Shown piece after piece: positions 49,752 through 63,600 of a stretch of 64,000 nucleotides of DNA. Made by a program: the position numbers and the translations under genes. Below the pieces are notes generated by a model. The model ran no database searches. It was not told the DNA's origin and saw only the letters and a program-made list of their open reading frames with translations. Location of the stretch: the NCBI RefSeq assembly GCF_954871325.1, contig NW_027050885.1, forward strand, positions 682,001 to 746,000, in the 5' to 3' direction. Numbering within the stretch: the first letter of the stretch is position 1; each line of letters begins with the position of its first letter. Origin of the DNA: Gordionus sp. m RMFG-2023 (taxonomy: Eukaryota > Nematomorpha > Gordioida > Chordodea > Parachordodidae).

Positions 49752-52700
49752 GTGAAACATACGTAAAAATGCTTATCACGCAATATAATAAATCCCTTAC
49801 AAGGGATTTTAAAAATATAAAAAAACTCAAGAGATATTAAGGGTTAAATCATTCGGTTAGGGTTATGGTTAGGGGGTTAGGGTTAGGGTTAGTGTTAGGG
49901 TTAAGGTTAGTGTTAGATTTAGGGTTTTTAAAATTATTTTTCTAAGTTCATAAAGCATATATTAAAGTGTTTTATATATATATATGTGAAACGTAAAAAT
50001 GCTTATCACGTGAAAATATAATAAAACCCTTTCAAGGAATTTTAAAAATATAAAAAAACTCAAGGGATATTAAGGGTTAAATCATTGAGTTAGGGTTAGG
50101 GTTAGAGGGTTAAGGTTAGGGTTAGGGTTAGTGTTTTAGGGTTAGGGTTAGTGTTAGATTTAGGGTTAGTAATAGTATTGAATATATAGAATATAATAAG
50201 AATAGTTAAAAATTATTTTTATAAGTTCATAAAGTATATATTAAAGTGTTTTTTATATATATATCTGAAACATACGTAAAAATGCTTATCACGCGAAAAT
50301 ATAATAAATCCCTTACAAGGGATTTTAAAAATAACTAAAAACTCAAGAGATATTAAGGGTTAAATCATTGCGTTAGGGTTAGGGTTAGAGGTTTAAGGTT
50401 ATGGTTAGGGTTAGTGTTAGAGGTTTAAGGTTATGGTTAGGGTTAGTGTTAGATTTAGGGTTAGTAATAGTATTAAATATATAGAATATAATAAGATTAT
50501 TTTAAAATTATTTTTCTAAGTTCATAAAGTATATATTAAAGTGTTTTATATATATATATATATGTGAAACATACGTAAAAATGCTTATCACGCGAAAATA
50601 TAATAAATCCCTTACAAGGGATTTTTAAAATATAAAAAAACTCAAGAGATATTAAGGGTTAAATCATTGCGTTAGGGTTAGGGTTAGATGGTTAAGGTTA
50701 GGGTTAGGGTTAGTGTTAGGGTTAGGGTTAGAGTTAGTGTTAGATTTAGGGTTAGTAATAGAATTAAATATATAGAATATAATAAGATTATTTTAAAATT
50801 ATTTTTCTAAGTTTATAAAGCATATATTTAAGTGTTTTATATATATATATGTGAAACATACGTAAAAATGCTTATCACGTGAAAGTATAATAAAACCCAT
50901 TCAAGTATTTTTAAAAATATAAAAAAACTCAAGGGATATTAAGGCTTAAATCATTGAGTTAGGGTTAGAGTTAGAGGGTTAAAGTTAGAGTTAGGGTTAG
51001 TGTTGGGGTTAGGGTTAGTAATAGAATTAAATATATAGAATATAATAAGATTATTTTAAAATTATTTTTCTAAGTTCATAAAGTATATATTAGTGTTTTT
51101 TATATATATATGTGAAACATATGTAAAAATGCTTATCACGTGAAAATATAATAAAACCCTTCAAGGGATTTTTAAAATTTAAAAAAACTCAAGAGATATT
51201 AAGGGTTAAATCATTGAGTTAGGGTTAGAGGGTTAAGGTTAGGGTTAGTGTTAGGGTTAGTGTTAGGGTTAGTGTTAGGGTTAGTGTTAGATATAGGGTT
51301 AGTAATAGTATTAAATATATAGAATATAATAAGAATAGTTAAAAATTATTTTTATAAGTTCATAAAGTATATATTAAAGTGTTTTTTATATATATATCTG
51401 AAACATACGTAAAAATGCTTATCACGCGAAAATATAATAAATCCCTTACAAGGGATTTTAAAAATATAAAAAAACTCAAGAGATATTAAGGGTTAAATCA
51501 TTCGGTTAGGGTTATGGTTAGGGGGTTAGGGTTAGGGTTAGTGTTAGGGTTAAGGTTAGTGTTAGATTTAAGGTTTTTAAAATTATTTTTCTAAGTTCAT
51601 AAAGTATATATTAAAGTGTTTTATATATATATATATGTGAAACATACGTAAAAATGCTTATCACGCGAAAATATAATAAATCCCATAGAAGGGATTTTAA
51701 AAATATAAAAAAACTCAAGAGATATTAAGGGTAAATCATTGGGTTAGGGTTAGGGTTAGAGGGTTAAGGTTAGGGTTAGGGTTAAGGTTTGTGTTAGATT
51801 TAGGGTTAGTAATAGTATTATATATATATAATATAAATAGAATATTTTAAAATTATTTTTCTAAGTTCATAAAGCATATATTAAAGTGTTTTATATATAT
51901 ATATGTGAAACGTAAAAATGCTTATCACGTGAAAATATAATAAAACCCTTTCAAGGAATTTTAAAAATATAAAAAAACTCAAGGGATATTAAGGGTAAAT
52001 CATTGAGTTAGGGTTAGGGTTAGAGGGTTAAGGTTAGGGTTAGGGTTAGTGTTTTAGGGTTAGGGTTAGTGTTAGATTTAGGGTTAGTAATAGTATTAAA
52101 TATATAGAATATAATAAGATTATTTTAAAATTATTTTTCTAAGTTCATAAAGTATATATTAAAGTGTTTTATATATATATATATATGTGAAACATACGTA
52201 AAAATGCTTATCACGCGAAAATATAATAAATCCCTTACAAGGGATTTTTAAAATATAAAAAAACTCAAGAGATATTAAGGGTTAAATCATTGCGTTAGGG
52301 TTAGGGTTAGATGGTTAAGGTTAGGGTTAGGGTTAGTGTTAGGGTTAGGGTTAGAGTTAGTGTTAGATTTAGGGTTAGTAATAGAATTAAATATATAGAA
52401 TATAATAAGATTATTTTAAAATTATTTTTCTAAGTTTATAAAGCATATATTTAAGTGTTTTATATATATATATGTGAAACATACGTAAAAATGCTTATCA
52501 CGTGAAAGTATAATAAAACCCATTCAAGTATTTTTAAAAATATAAAAAAACTCAAGGGATATTAAGGCTTAAATCATTGAGTTAGGGTTAGAGTTAGAGG
52601 GTTAAAGTTAGAGTTAGGGTTAGTGTTGGGGTTAGGGTTAGTAATAGAATTAAATATATAGAATATAATAAGATTATTTTAAAATTATTTTTCTAAGTTC

Positions 52701-55700
52701 ATAAAGTATATATTAGTGTTTTTTATATATATATGTGAAACATATGTAAAAATGCTTATCACGTGAAAATATAATAAAACCCTTCAAGGGATTTTTAAAA
52801 TTTAAAAAAACTCAAGAGATATTAAGGGTTAAATCATTGAGTTAGGGTTAGAGGGTTAAGGTTAGGGTTAGTGTTAGGGTTAGTGTTAGGGTTAGTGTTA
52901 GGGTTAGTGTTAGATATAGGGTTAGTAATAGTATTAAATATATAGAATATAATAAGAATAGTTAAAAATTATTTTTATAAGTTCATAAAGTATATATTAA
53001 AGTGTTTTTTATATATATATCTGAAACATACGTAAAAATGCTTATCACGCGAAAATATAATAAATCCCTTACAAGGGATTTTAAAAATATAAAAAATCTC
53101 AAGAGATATTAAGGGTTAAATCATTCGGTTAGGGTTATGGTTAGGGGGTTAGGGTTAGGGTTAGTGTTAGGGTTAAGGTTAGTGTTAGATTTAGGGTTTT
53201 TAAAATTATTTTTCTAAGTTCATAAAGTATATATTAAAGTGTTTTATATATATATATATGTGAAACATACGTAAAAATGCTTATCACGCGAAAATATAAT
53301 AAATCCCATAGAAAAGATTTTAAAAATATAAAAAAACTCAAGAGATATTAAGGGTAAATCATTGGGTTAGGGTTAGGGTTAGAGGGTTAAGGTTAGGGTT
53401 AGGGTTAAGGTTTGTGTTAGATTTAGGGTTAGTAATAGTATTATATATATATAATATAAATAGAATATTTTAAAATTATTTTTCTAAGTTCATAAAGCAT
53501 ATATTAAAGTGTTTTATATATATATATGTGAAACGTAAAAATGCTTATCACGTGATAATATAATAAAACCCTTTCAAGGAATTTTAAAAATATAAAAAAA
53601 CTCAAGGGATATTAAGGGTTAAATCATTGAGTTAGGGTTAGGGTTAGAGGGTTAAGGTTAGGGTTAGGGTTAGTGTTTTAGGGTTAGGGTTAGTGTTAGA
53701 TTTAGGGTTAGTAATAGTATTAAATATATAGAATATAATAAGATTATTTTAAAATTATTTTTCTAAGTTCATAAAGTATATATTAAAGTGTTTTATATAT
53801 ATATATATATATGTGAAACATACGTAAAAATGCTTATCACGCGAAAATATAATAAATCCCTTACAAGGGATTTTTAAAATATAAAAAAACTCAAGAGATA
53901 TTAAGGGTTAAATCATTGCGTTAGGGTTAGGGTTAGATGGTTAAGGTTAAGGTTAGGGTTAGTGTTAGGGTTAGGGTTAGAGTTAGTGTTAGATTTAGGG
54001 TTAGTAATAGAATTAAATATATAGAATATAATAAGATTATTTTAAAATTATTTTTCTAAGTTTATAAAGCATATATTTAAGTGTTTTATATATATATATG
54101 TGAAACATACGTAAAAATGCTTATCACGTGAAAGTATAATAAAACCCATTCAAGTATTTTTAAAAATATAAAAAAACTCAAGGGATATTAAGGCTTAAAT
54201 CATTGAGTTAGGGTTAGAGTTAGAGGGTTAAAGTTAGAGTTAGGGTTAGTGTTGGGGTTAGGGTTAGTGTTAGATTTAGGTTTAGTAATAGTATTAAATA
54301 TATAGAATATAATAAGATTATTTTAAAATTATTTTTCTAAGTTCATAAAGTATATATTAGTTTTTTTTATATATATATGTGAAACATATGTAAAAATGCT
54401 TATCACGTGAAAATATAATAAAACCCTTCAAGGGATTTTTAAAATTTAAAAAAACTCAAGAGATATTAATGGTTAAATCATTGGGTTAGGGTTAGAGGGT
54501 TAAGGTTAGGGTTAGTGTTAGGGTTAGTGTTAGGGTTAGTGTTAGATATAGGGTTAGTAATAGTATTAAATATATAGAATATAATAAGATTATTTTAAAA
54601 TTATTTTTCTAAGTTCATAAAGCATATATTAAAGTGTTTTATATATATATATGTGAAACATACGTAAAAATGCTTATCACGTGAAAATATAATAAAACCC
54701 ATTCAAGGAATTTTAAAAATATAAAAAAACTCAAGGGATATTAAGGCTTAAATCATTGAGTTAGGGTTAGGGTTAGAGGGTTAAAGTTAGAGTTAGGGTT
54801 AGTGTTGGGGTTAGGGTTAGTGTTAGATTTAGGTTTAGTAATAGTATTAAATATATAGAATATAATAAGATTATTTTAAAATTATTTTTCTAAGTTCATA
54901 AAGTATATATTAGTGTTTTTTATATATATATGTGAAACATATGTAAAAATGCTTATCACGTGAAAATATAATAAATCCCTTACAAGGGATTTTAAAAATA
55001 TAAAAAAACTCAAGAGATATTAAGGGTTAAATCATTCGGTTAGGGTTATGGTTAGGGGGTTAGGGTTAGGGTTAGTGTTAGGGTTAAGGTTAGTGTTAGA
55101 TTTAGGGTTTTTAAAATTATTTTTCTAAGTTCATAAAGCATATATTAAAGTGTTTTATATATATATATGTGAAACGTAAAAATGCTTATCACGTGAAAAT
55201 ATAATAAAACCCTTTCAAGGAATTTTAAAAATATAAAAAAACTCAAGGGATATTAAGGGTTAAATCATTGAGTTAGGGTTAGGGTTAGAGGGTTAAGGTT
55301 AGGGTTAGGGTTAGTGTTTTAGGGTTAGGGTTAGTGTTAGATTTAGGGTTAGTAATAGTATTGAATATATAGAATATAATAAGAATAGTTAAAAATTATT
55401 TTTATAAGTTCATAAAGTATATATTAAAGTGTTTTTTATATATATATCTGAAACATACGTAAAAATGCTTATCACGCGAAAATATAATAAATCCCTTACA
55501 AGGGATTTTAAAAATAACTAAAAACTCAAGAGATATTAAGGGTTAAATCATTGCGTTAGGGTTAGGGTTAGAGGTTTAAGGTTATGGTTAGGGTTAGTGT
55601 TAGAGGTTTAAGGTTATGGTTAGGGTTAGTGTTAGATTTAGGATTAGTAATAGTATTAAATATATAGAATATAATAAGATTATTTTAAAATTATTTTTCT

Positions 55701-57656
55701 AAGTTCATAAAGTATATATTAAAGTGTTTTATATATATATATATATGTGAAACATACGTAAAAATGCTTATCACGCGAAAATATAATAAATCCCTTACAA
55801 GGGATTTTTAAAATATAAAAAAACTCAAGAGATATTAAGGGTTAAATCATTGCGTTAGGGTTAGGGTTAGATGGTTAAGGTTAGGGTTAGGGTTAGTGTT
55901 AGGGTTAGGGTTAGAGTTAGTGTTAGATTTAGGGTTAGTAATAGAATTAAATATATAGAATATAATAAGATTATTTTAAAATTATTTTTCTAAGTTTATA
56001 AAGCATATATTTAAGTGTTTTATATATATATATGTGAAACATACGTAAAAATGCTTATCACGTGAAAGTATAATAAAACCCATTCAAGTATTTTTAAAAA
56101 TATAAAAAAACTCAAGGGATATTAAGGCTTAAATCATTGAGTTAGGGTTAGAGTTAGAGGGTTAAAGTTAGAGTTAGGGTTAGTGTTGGGGTTAGGGTTA
56201 GTAATAGAATTAAATATATAGAATATAATAAGATTATTTTAAAATTATTTTTCTAAGTTCATAAAGTATATATTAGTGTTTTTTATATATATATGTGAAA
56301 CATATGTAAAAATGCTTATCACGTGAAAATATAATAAAACCCTTCAAGGGATTTTTAAAATTTAAAAAAACTCAAGAGATATTAAGGGTTAAATCATTGA
56401 GTTAGGGTTAGAGGGTTAAGGTTAGGGTTAGTGTTAGGGTTAGTGTTAGGGTTAGTGTTAGGGTTAGTGTTAGATATAGGGTTAGTAATAGTATTAAATA
56501 TATAGAATATAATAAGAATAGTTAAAAATTATTTTTATAAGTTCATAAAGTATATATTAAAGTGTTTTTTATATATATATCTGAAACATACGTAAAAATG
56601 CTTATCACGCGAAAATATAATAAATCCCTTACAAGGGATTTTAAAAATATAAAAAAACTCAAGAGATATTAAGGGTTAAATCATTCGGTTAGGGTTATGG
56701 TTAGGGGGTTAGGGTTAGGGTTAGTGTTAGGGTTAAGGTTAGTGTTAGATTTAAGGTTTTTAAAATTATTTTTCTAAGTTCATAAAGTATATATTAAAGT
56801 GTTTTATATATATATATATGTGAAACATACGTAAAAATGCTTATCACGCGAAAATATAATAAATCCCATAGAAGGGATTTTAAAAATATAAAAAAACTCA
56901 AGAGATATTAAGGGTAAATCATTGGGTTAGGGTTAGGGTTAGAGGGTTAAGGTTAGGGTTAGGGTTAAGGTTTGTGTTAGATTTAGGGTTAGTAATAGTA
57001 TTATATATATATAATATAAATAGAATATTTTAAAATTATTTTTCTAAGTTCATAAAGCATATATTAAAGTGTTTTATATATATATATGTGAAACGTAAAA
57101 ATGCTTATCACGTGAAAATATAATAAAACCCTTTCAAGGAATTTTAAAAATATAAAAAAACTCAAGGGATATTAAGGGTAAATCATTGAGTTAGGGTTAG
57201 GGTTAGAGGGTTAAGGTTAGGGTTAGGGTTAGTGTTTTAGGGTTAGGGTTAGTGTTAGATTTAGGGTTAGTAATAGTATTAAATATATAGAATATAATAA
57301 GATTATTTTAAAATTATTTTTCTAAGTTCATAAAGTATATATTAAAGTGTTTTATATATATATATATATGTGAAACATACGTAAAAATGCTTATCACGCG
57401 AAAATATAATAAATCCCTTACAAGGGATTTTTAAAATATAAAAAAACTCAAGAGATATTAAGGGTTAAATCATTGCGTTAGGGTTAGGGTTAGATGGTTA
57501 AGGTTAGGGTTAGGGTTAGTGTTAGGGTTAGGGTTAGAGTTAGTGTTAGATTTAGGGTTAGTAATAGAATTAAATATATAGAATATAATAAGATTATTTT
57601 AAAATTATTTTTCTAAGTTTATAAAGCATATATTTAAGTGTTTTATATATATATAT
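49752..57656. repeat. ~7.9 kb superunit of the satellite, second copy
   Basis: Matches the preceding superunit at an offset of about 7903-7907 bp. It has a 4-bp deletion (CACGCAATATAATA for CACGCGAAAATATAATA near 49789) and several variant patches, such as CCCATAGAAGGG at about 51680 where the first copy has CCCATAGAAAAG. At 57657 the array moves to a different monomer. Confidence 0.82.
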
Positions 57657-60600
57657 GTGAAACATACGTAAAAATGCTTATCACGTGAAAGTATAATAAA
57701 ACCCATTCAAGTATTTTTAAAAATATAAAAAAACTCAAGGGATATTAAGGCTTAAATCATTGAGTTAGGGTTAGAGTTAGAGGGTTAAAGTTAGAGTTAG
57801 GGTTAGTGTTGGGGTTAGGGTTAGTAATAGAATTAAATATATAGAATATAATAAGATTATTTTAAAATTATTTTTCTAAGTTCATAAAGTATATATTAGT
57901 GTTTTTTATATATATATGTGAAACATATGTAAAAATGCTTATCACGTGAAAATATAATAAAACCCTTCAAGGGATTTTTAAAATTTAAAAAAACTCAAGA
58001 GATATTAAGGGTTAAATCATTGAGTTAGGGTTAGAGGGTTAAGGTTAGGGTTAGTGTTAGGGTTAGTGTTAGGGTTAGTGTTAGGGTTAGTGTTAGATAT
58101 AGGGTTAGTAATAGTATTAAATATATAGAATATAATAAGAATAGTTAAAAATTATTTTTATAAGTTCATAAAGTATATATTAAAGTGTTTTTTATATATA
58201 TATCTGAAACATACGTAAAAATGCTTATCACGCGAAAATATAATAAATCCCTTACAAGGGATTTTAAAAATATAAAAAATCTCAAGAGATATTAAGGGTT
58301 AAATCATTCGGTTAGGGTTATGGTTAGGGGGTTAGGGTTAGGGTTAGTGTTAGGGTTAAGGTTAGTGTTAGATTTAGGGTTTTTAAAATTATTTTTCTAA
58401 GTTCATAAAGTATATATTAAAGTGTTTTATATATATATATATGTGAAACATACGTAAAAATGCTTATCACGCGAAAATATAATAAATCCCATAGAAAAGA
58501 TTTTAAAAATATAAAAAAACTCAAGAGATATTAAGGGTAAATCATTGGGTTAGGGTTAGGGTTAGAGGGTTAAGGTTAGGGTTAGGGTTAAGGTTTGTGT
58601 TAGATTTAGGGTTAGTAATAGTATTATATATATATAATATAAATAGAATATTTTAAAATTATTTTTCTAAGTTCATAAAGCATATATTAAAGTGTTTTAT
58701 ATATATATATGTGAAACGTAAAAATGCTTATCACGTGATAATATAATAAAACCCTTTCAAGGAATTTTAAAAATATAAAAAAACTCAAGGGATATTAAGG
58801 GTTAAATCATTGAGTTAGGGTTAGGGTTAGAGGGTTAAGGTTAGGGTTAGGGTTAGTGTTTTAGGGTTAGGGTTAGTGTTAGATTTAGGGTTAGTAATAG
58901 TATTAAATATATAGAATATAATAAGATTATTTTAAAATTATTTTTCTAAGTTCATAAAGTATATATTAAAGTGTTTTATATATATATATATATATGTGAA
59001 ACATACGTAAAAATGCTTATCACGCGAAAATATAATAAATCCCTTACAAGGGATTTTTAAAATATAAAAAAACTCAAGAGATATTAAGGGTTAAATCATT
59101 GCGTTAGGGTTAGGGTTAGATGGTTAAGGTTAGGGTTAGGGTTAGTGTTAGGGTTAGGGTTAGAGTTAGTGTTAGATTTAGGGTTAGTAATAGAATTAAA
59201 TATATAGAATATAATAAGATTATTTTAAAATTATTTTTCTAAGTTTATAAAGCATATATTTAAGTGTTTTATATATATATATGTGAAACATACGTAAAAA
59301 TGCTTATCACGTGAAAGTATAATAAAACCCATTCAAGTATTTTTAAAAATATAAAAAAACTCAAGGGATATTAAGGCTTAAATCATTGAGTTAGGGTTAG
59401 AGTTAGAGGGTTAAAGTTAGAGTTAGGGTTAGTGTTGGGGTTAGGGTTAGTAATAGAATTAAATATATAGAATATAATAAGATTATTTTAAAATTATTTT
59501 TCTAAGTTCATAAAGTATATATTAGTGTTTTTTATATATATATGTGAAACATATGTAAAAATGCTTATCACGTGAAAATATAATAAAACCCTTCAAGGGA
59601 TTTTTAAAATTTAAAAAAACTCAAGAGATATTAAGGGTTAAATCATTGAGTTAGGGTTAGAGGGTTAAGGTTAGGGTTAGTGTTAGGGTTAGTGTTAGGG
59701 TTAGTGTTAGGGTTAGTGTTAGATATAGGGTTAGTAATAGTATTAAATATATAGAATATAATAAGAATAGTTAAAAATTATTTTTATAAGTTCATAAAGT
59801 ATATATTAAAGTGTTTTTTATATATATATCTGAAACATACGTAAAAATGCTTATCACGCGAAAATATAATAAATCCCTTACAAGGGATTTTAAAAATATA
59901 AAAAATCTCAAGAGATATTAAGGGTTAAATCATTCGGTTAGGGTTATGGTTAGGGGGTTAGGGTTAGGGTTAGTGTTAGGGTTAAGGTTAGTGTTAGATT
60001 TAGGGTTTTTAAAATTATTTTTCTAAGTTCATAAAGTATATATTAAAGTGTTTTATATATATATATATGTGAAACATACGTAAAAATGCTTATCACGCGA
60101 AAATATAATAAATCCCATAGAAAAGATTTTAAAAATATAAAAAAACTCAAGAGATATTAAGGGTAAATCATTGGGTTAGGGTTAGGGTTAGAGGGTTAAG
60201 GTTAGGGTTAGGGTTAAGGTTTGTGTTAGATTTAGGGTTAGTAATAGTATTATATATATATAATATAAATAGAATATTTTAAAATTATTTTTCTAAGTTC
60301 ATAAAGCATATATTAAAGTGTTTTATATATATATATGTGAAACGTAAAAATGCTTATCACGTGATAATATAATAAAACCCTTTCAAGGAATTTTAAAAAT
60401 ATAAAAAAACTCAAGGGATATTAAGGGTTAAATCATTGAGTTAGGGTTAGGGTTAGAGGGTTAAGGTTAGGGTTAGGGTTAGTGTTTTAGGGTTAGGGTT
60501 AGTGTTAGATTTAGGGTTAGTAATAGTATTAAATATATAGAATATAATAAGATTATTTTAAAATTATTTTTCTAAGTTCATAAAGTATATATTAAAGTGT

Positions 60601-63600
60601 TTTATATATATATATATATATGTGAAACATACGTAAAAATGCTTATCACGCGAAAATATAATAAATCCCTTACAAGGGATTTTTAAAATATAAAAAAACT
60701 CAAGAGATATTAAGGGTTAAATCATTGCGTTAGGGTTAGGGTTAGATGGTTAAGGTTAGGGTTAGGGTTAGTGTTAGGGTTAGGGTTAGAGTTAGTGTTA
60801 GATTTAGGGTTAGTAATAGAATTAAATATATAGAATATAATAAGATTATTTTAAAATTATTTTTCTAAGTTTATAAAGCATATATTTAAGTGTTTTATAT
60901 ATATATATGTGAAACATACGTAAAAATGCTTATCACGTGAAAGTATAATAAAACCCATTCAAGTATTTTTAAAAATATAAAAAAACTCAAGGGATATTAA
61001 GGCTTAAATCATTGAGTTAGGGTTAGAGTTAGAGGGTTAAAGTTAGAGTTAGGGTTAGTGTTGGGGTTAGGGTTAGTGTTAGATTTAGGTTTAGTAATAG
61101 TATTAAATATATAGAATATAATAAGATTATTTTAAAATTATTTTTCTAAGTTCATAAAGTATATATTAGTTTTTTTTATATATATATGTGAAACATATGT
61201 AAAAATGCTTATCACGTGAAAATATAATAAAACCCTTCAAGGGATTTTTAAAATTTAAAAAAACTCAAGAGATATTAATGGTTAAATCATTGGGTTAGGG
61301 TTAGAGGGTTAAGGTTAGGGTTAGTGTTAGGGTTAGTGTTAGGGTTAGTGTTAGATATAGGGTTAGTAATAGTATTAAATATATAGAATATAATAAGATT
61401 ATTTTAAAATTATTTTTCTAAGTTCATAAAGCATATATTAAAGTGTTTTATATATATATATGTGAAACATACGTAAAAATGCTTATCACGTGAAAATATA
61501 ATAAAACCCATTCAAGGAATTTTAAAAATATAAAAAAACTCAAGGGATATTAAGCCTTAAATCATTGAGTTAGGGTTAGGGTTAGAGGGTTAAAGTTAGA
61601 GTTAGGGTTAGTGTTGGGGTTAGGGTTAGTGTTAGATTTAGGTTTAGTAATAGTATTAAATATATAGAATATAATAAGATTATTTTAAAATTATTTTTCT
61701 AAGTTCATAAAGTATATATTAGTGTTTTTTATATATATATGTGAAACATATGTAAAAATGCTTATCACGTGAAAATATAATAAAACCCTTCAAGGGATTT
61801 TTAAAATTTAAAAAAACTCAAGAGATATTAAGGGTTAAATCATTGAGTTAGGGTTAGAGGGTTAAGGTTAGGGTTAGTGTTAGGGTTAGTGTTAGGGTTA
61901 GTGTTAGGGTTAGTGTTAGATATAGGGTTAGTAATAGTATTAAATATATAGAATATAATAAGAATAGTTAAAAATTATTTTTATAAGTTCATAAAGTATA
62001 TATTAAAGTGTTTTTTATATATATATCTGAAACATACGTAAAAATGCTTATCACGCGAAAATATAATAAATCCCTTACAAGGGATTTTAAAAATATAAAA
62101 AAACTCAAGAGATATTAAGGGTTAAATCATTCGGTTAGGGTTATGGTTAGGGGGTTAGGGTTAGGGTTAGTGTTAGGGTTAAGGTTAGTGTTAGATTTAG
62201 GGTTTTTAAAATTATTTTTCTAAGTTCATAAAGCATATATTAAAGTGTTTTATATATATATATGTGAAACGTAAAAATGCTTATCACGTGAAAATATAAT
62301 AAAACCCTTTCAAGGAATTTTAAAAATATAAAAAAACTCAAGGGATATTAAGGGTTAAATCATTGAGTTAGGGTTAGGGTTAGAGGGTTAAGGTTAGGGT
62401 TAGGGTTAGTGTTTTAGGGTTAGGGTTAGTGTTAGATTTAGGGTTAGTAATAGTATTGAATATATAGAATATAATAAGAATAGTTAAAAATTATTTTTAT
62501 AAGTTCATAAAGTATATATTAAAGTGTTTTTTATATATATATCTGAAACATACGTTAAAATGCTTATCACGCGAAAATATAATAAATCCCTTACAAGGGA
62601 TTTTAAAAATAACTAAAAACTCAAGAGATATTAAGGGTTAAATCATTGCGTTAGGGTTAGGGTTAGAGGTTTAAGGTTATGGTTAGGGTTAGTGTTAGAG
62701 GTTTAAGGTTATGGTTAGGGTTAGTGTTAGATTTAGGGTTAGTAATAGTATTAAATATATAGAATATAATAAGATTATTTTAAAATTATTTTTCTAAGTT
62801 CATAAAGTATATATTAAAGTGTTTTATATATATATATATATGTGAAACATACGTAAAAATGCTTATCACGCGAAAATATAATAAATCCCTTACAAGGGAT
62901 TTTTAAAATATAAAAAAACTCAAGAGATATTAAGGGTTAAATCATTGCGTTAGGGTTAGGGTTAGATGGTTAAGGTTAGGGTTAGGGTTAGTGTTAGGGT
63001 TAGGGTTAGAGTTAGTGTTAGATTTAGGGTTAGTAATAGAATTAAATATATAGAATATAATAAGATTATTTTAAAATTATTTTTCTAAGTTTATAAAGCA
63101 TATATTTAAGTGTTTTATATATATATATGTGAAACATACGTAAAAATGCTTATCACGTGAAAGTATAATAAAACCCATTCAAGTATTTTTAAAAATATAA
63201 AAAAACTCAAGGGATATTAAGGCTTAAATCATTGAGTTAGGGTTAGAGTTAGAGGGTTAAAGTTAGAGTTAGGGTTAGTGTTGGGGTTAGGGTTAGTAAT
63301 AGAATTAAATATATAGAATATAATAAGATTATTTTAAAATTATTTTTCTAAGTTCATAAAGTATATATTAGTGTTTTTTATATATATATGTGAAACATAT
63401 GTAAAAATGCTTATCACGTGAAAATATAATAAAACCCTTCAAGGGATTTTTAAAATTTAAAAAAACTCAAGAGATATTAAGGGTTAAATCATTGAGTTAG
63501 GGTTAGAGGGTTAAGGTTAGGGTTAGTGTTAGGGTTAGTGTTAGGGTTAGTGTTAGGGTTAGTGTTAGATATAGGGTTAGTAATAGTATTAAATATATAG

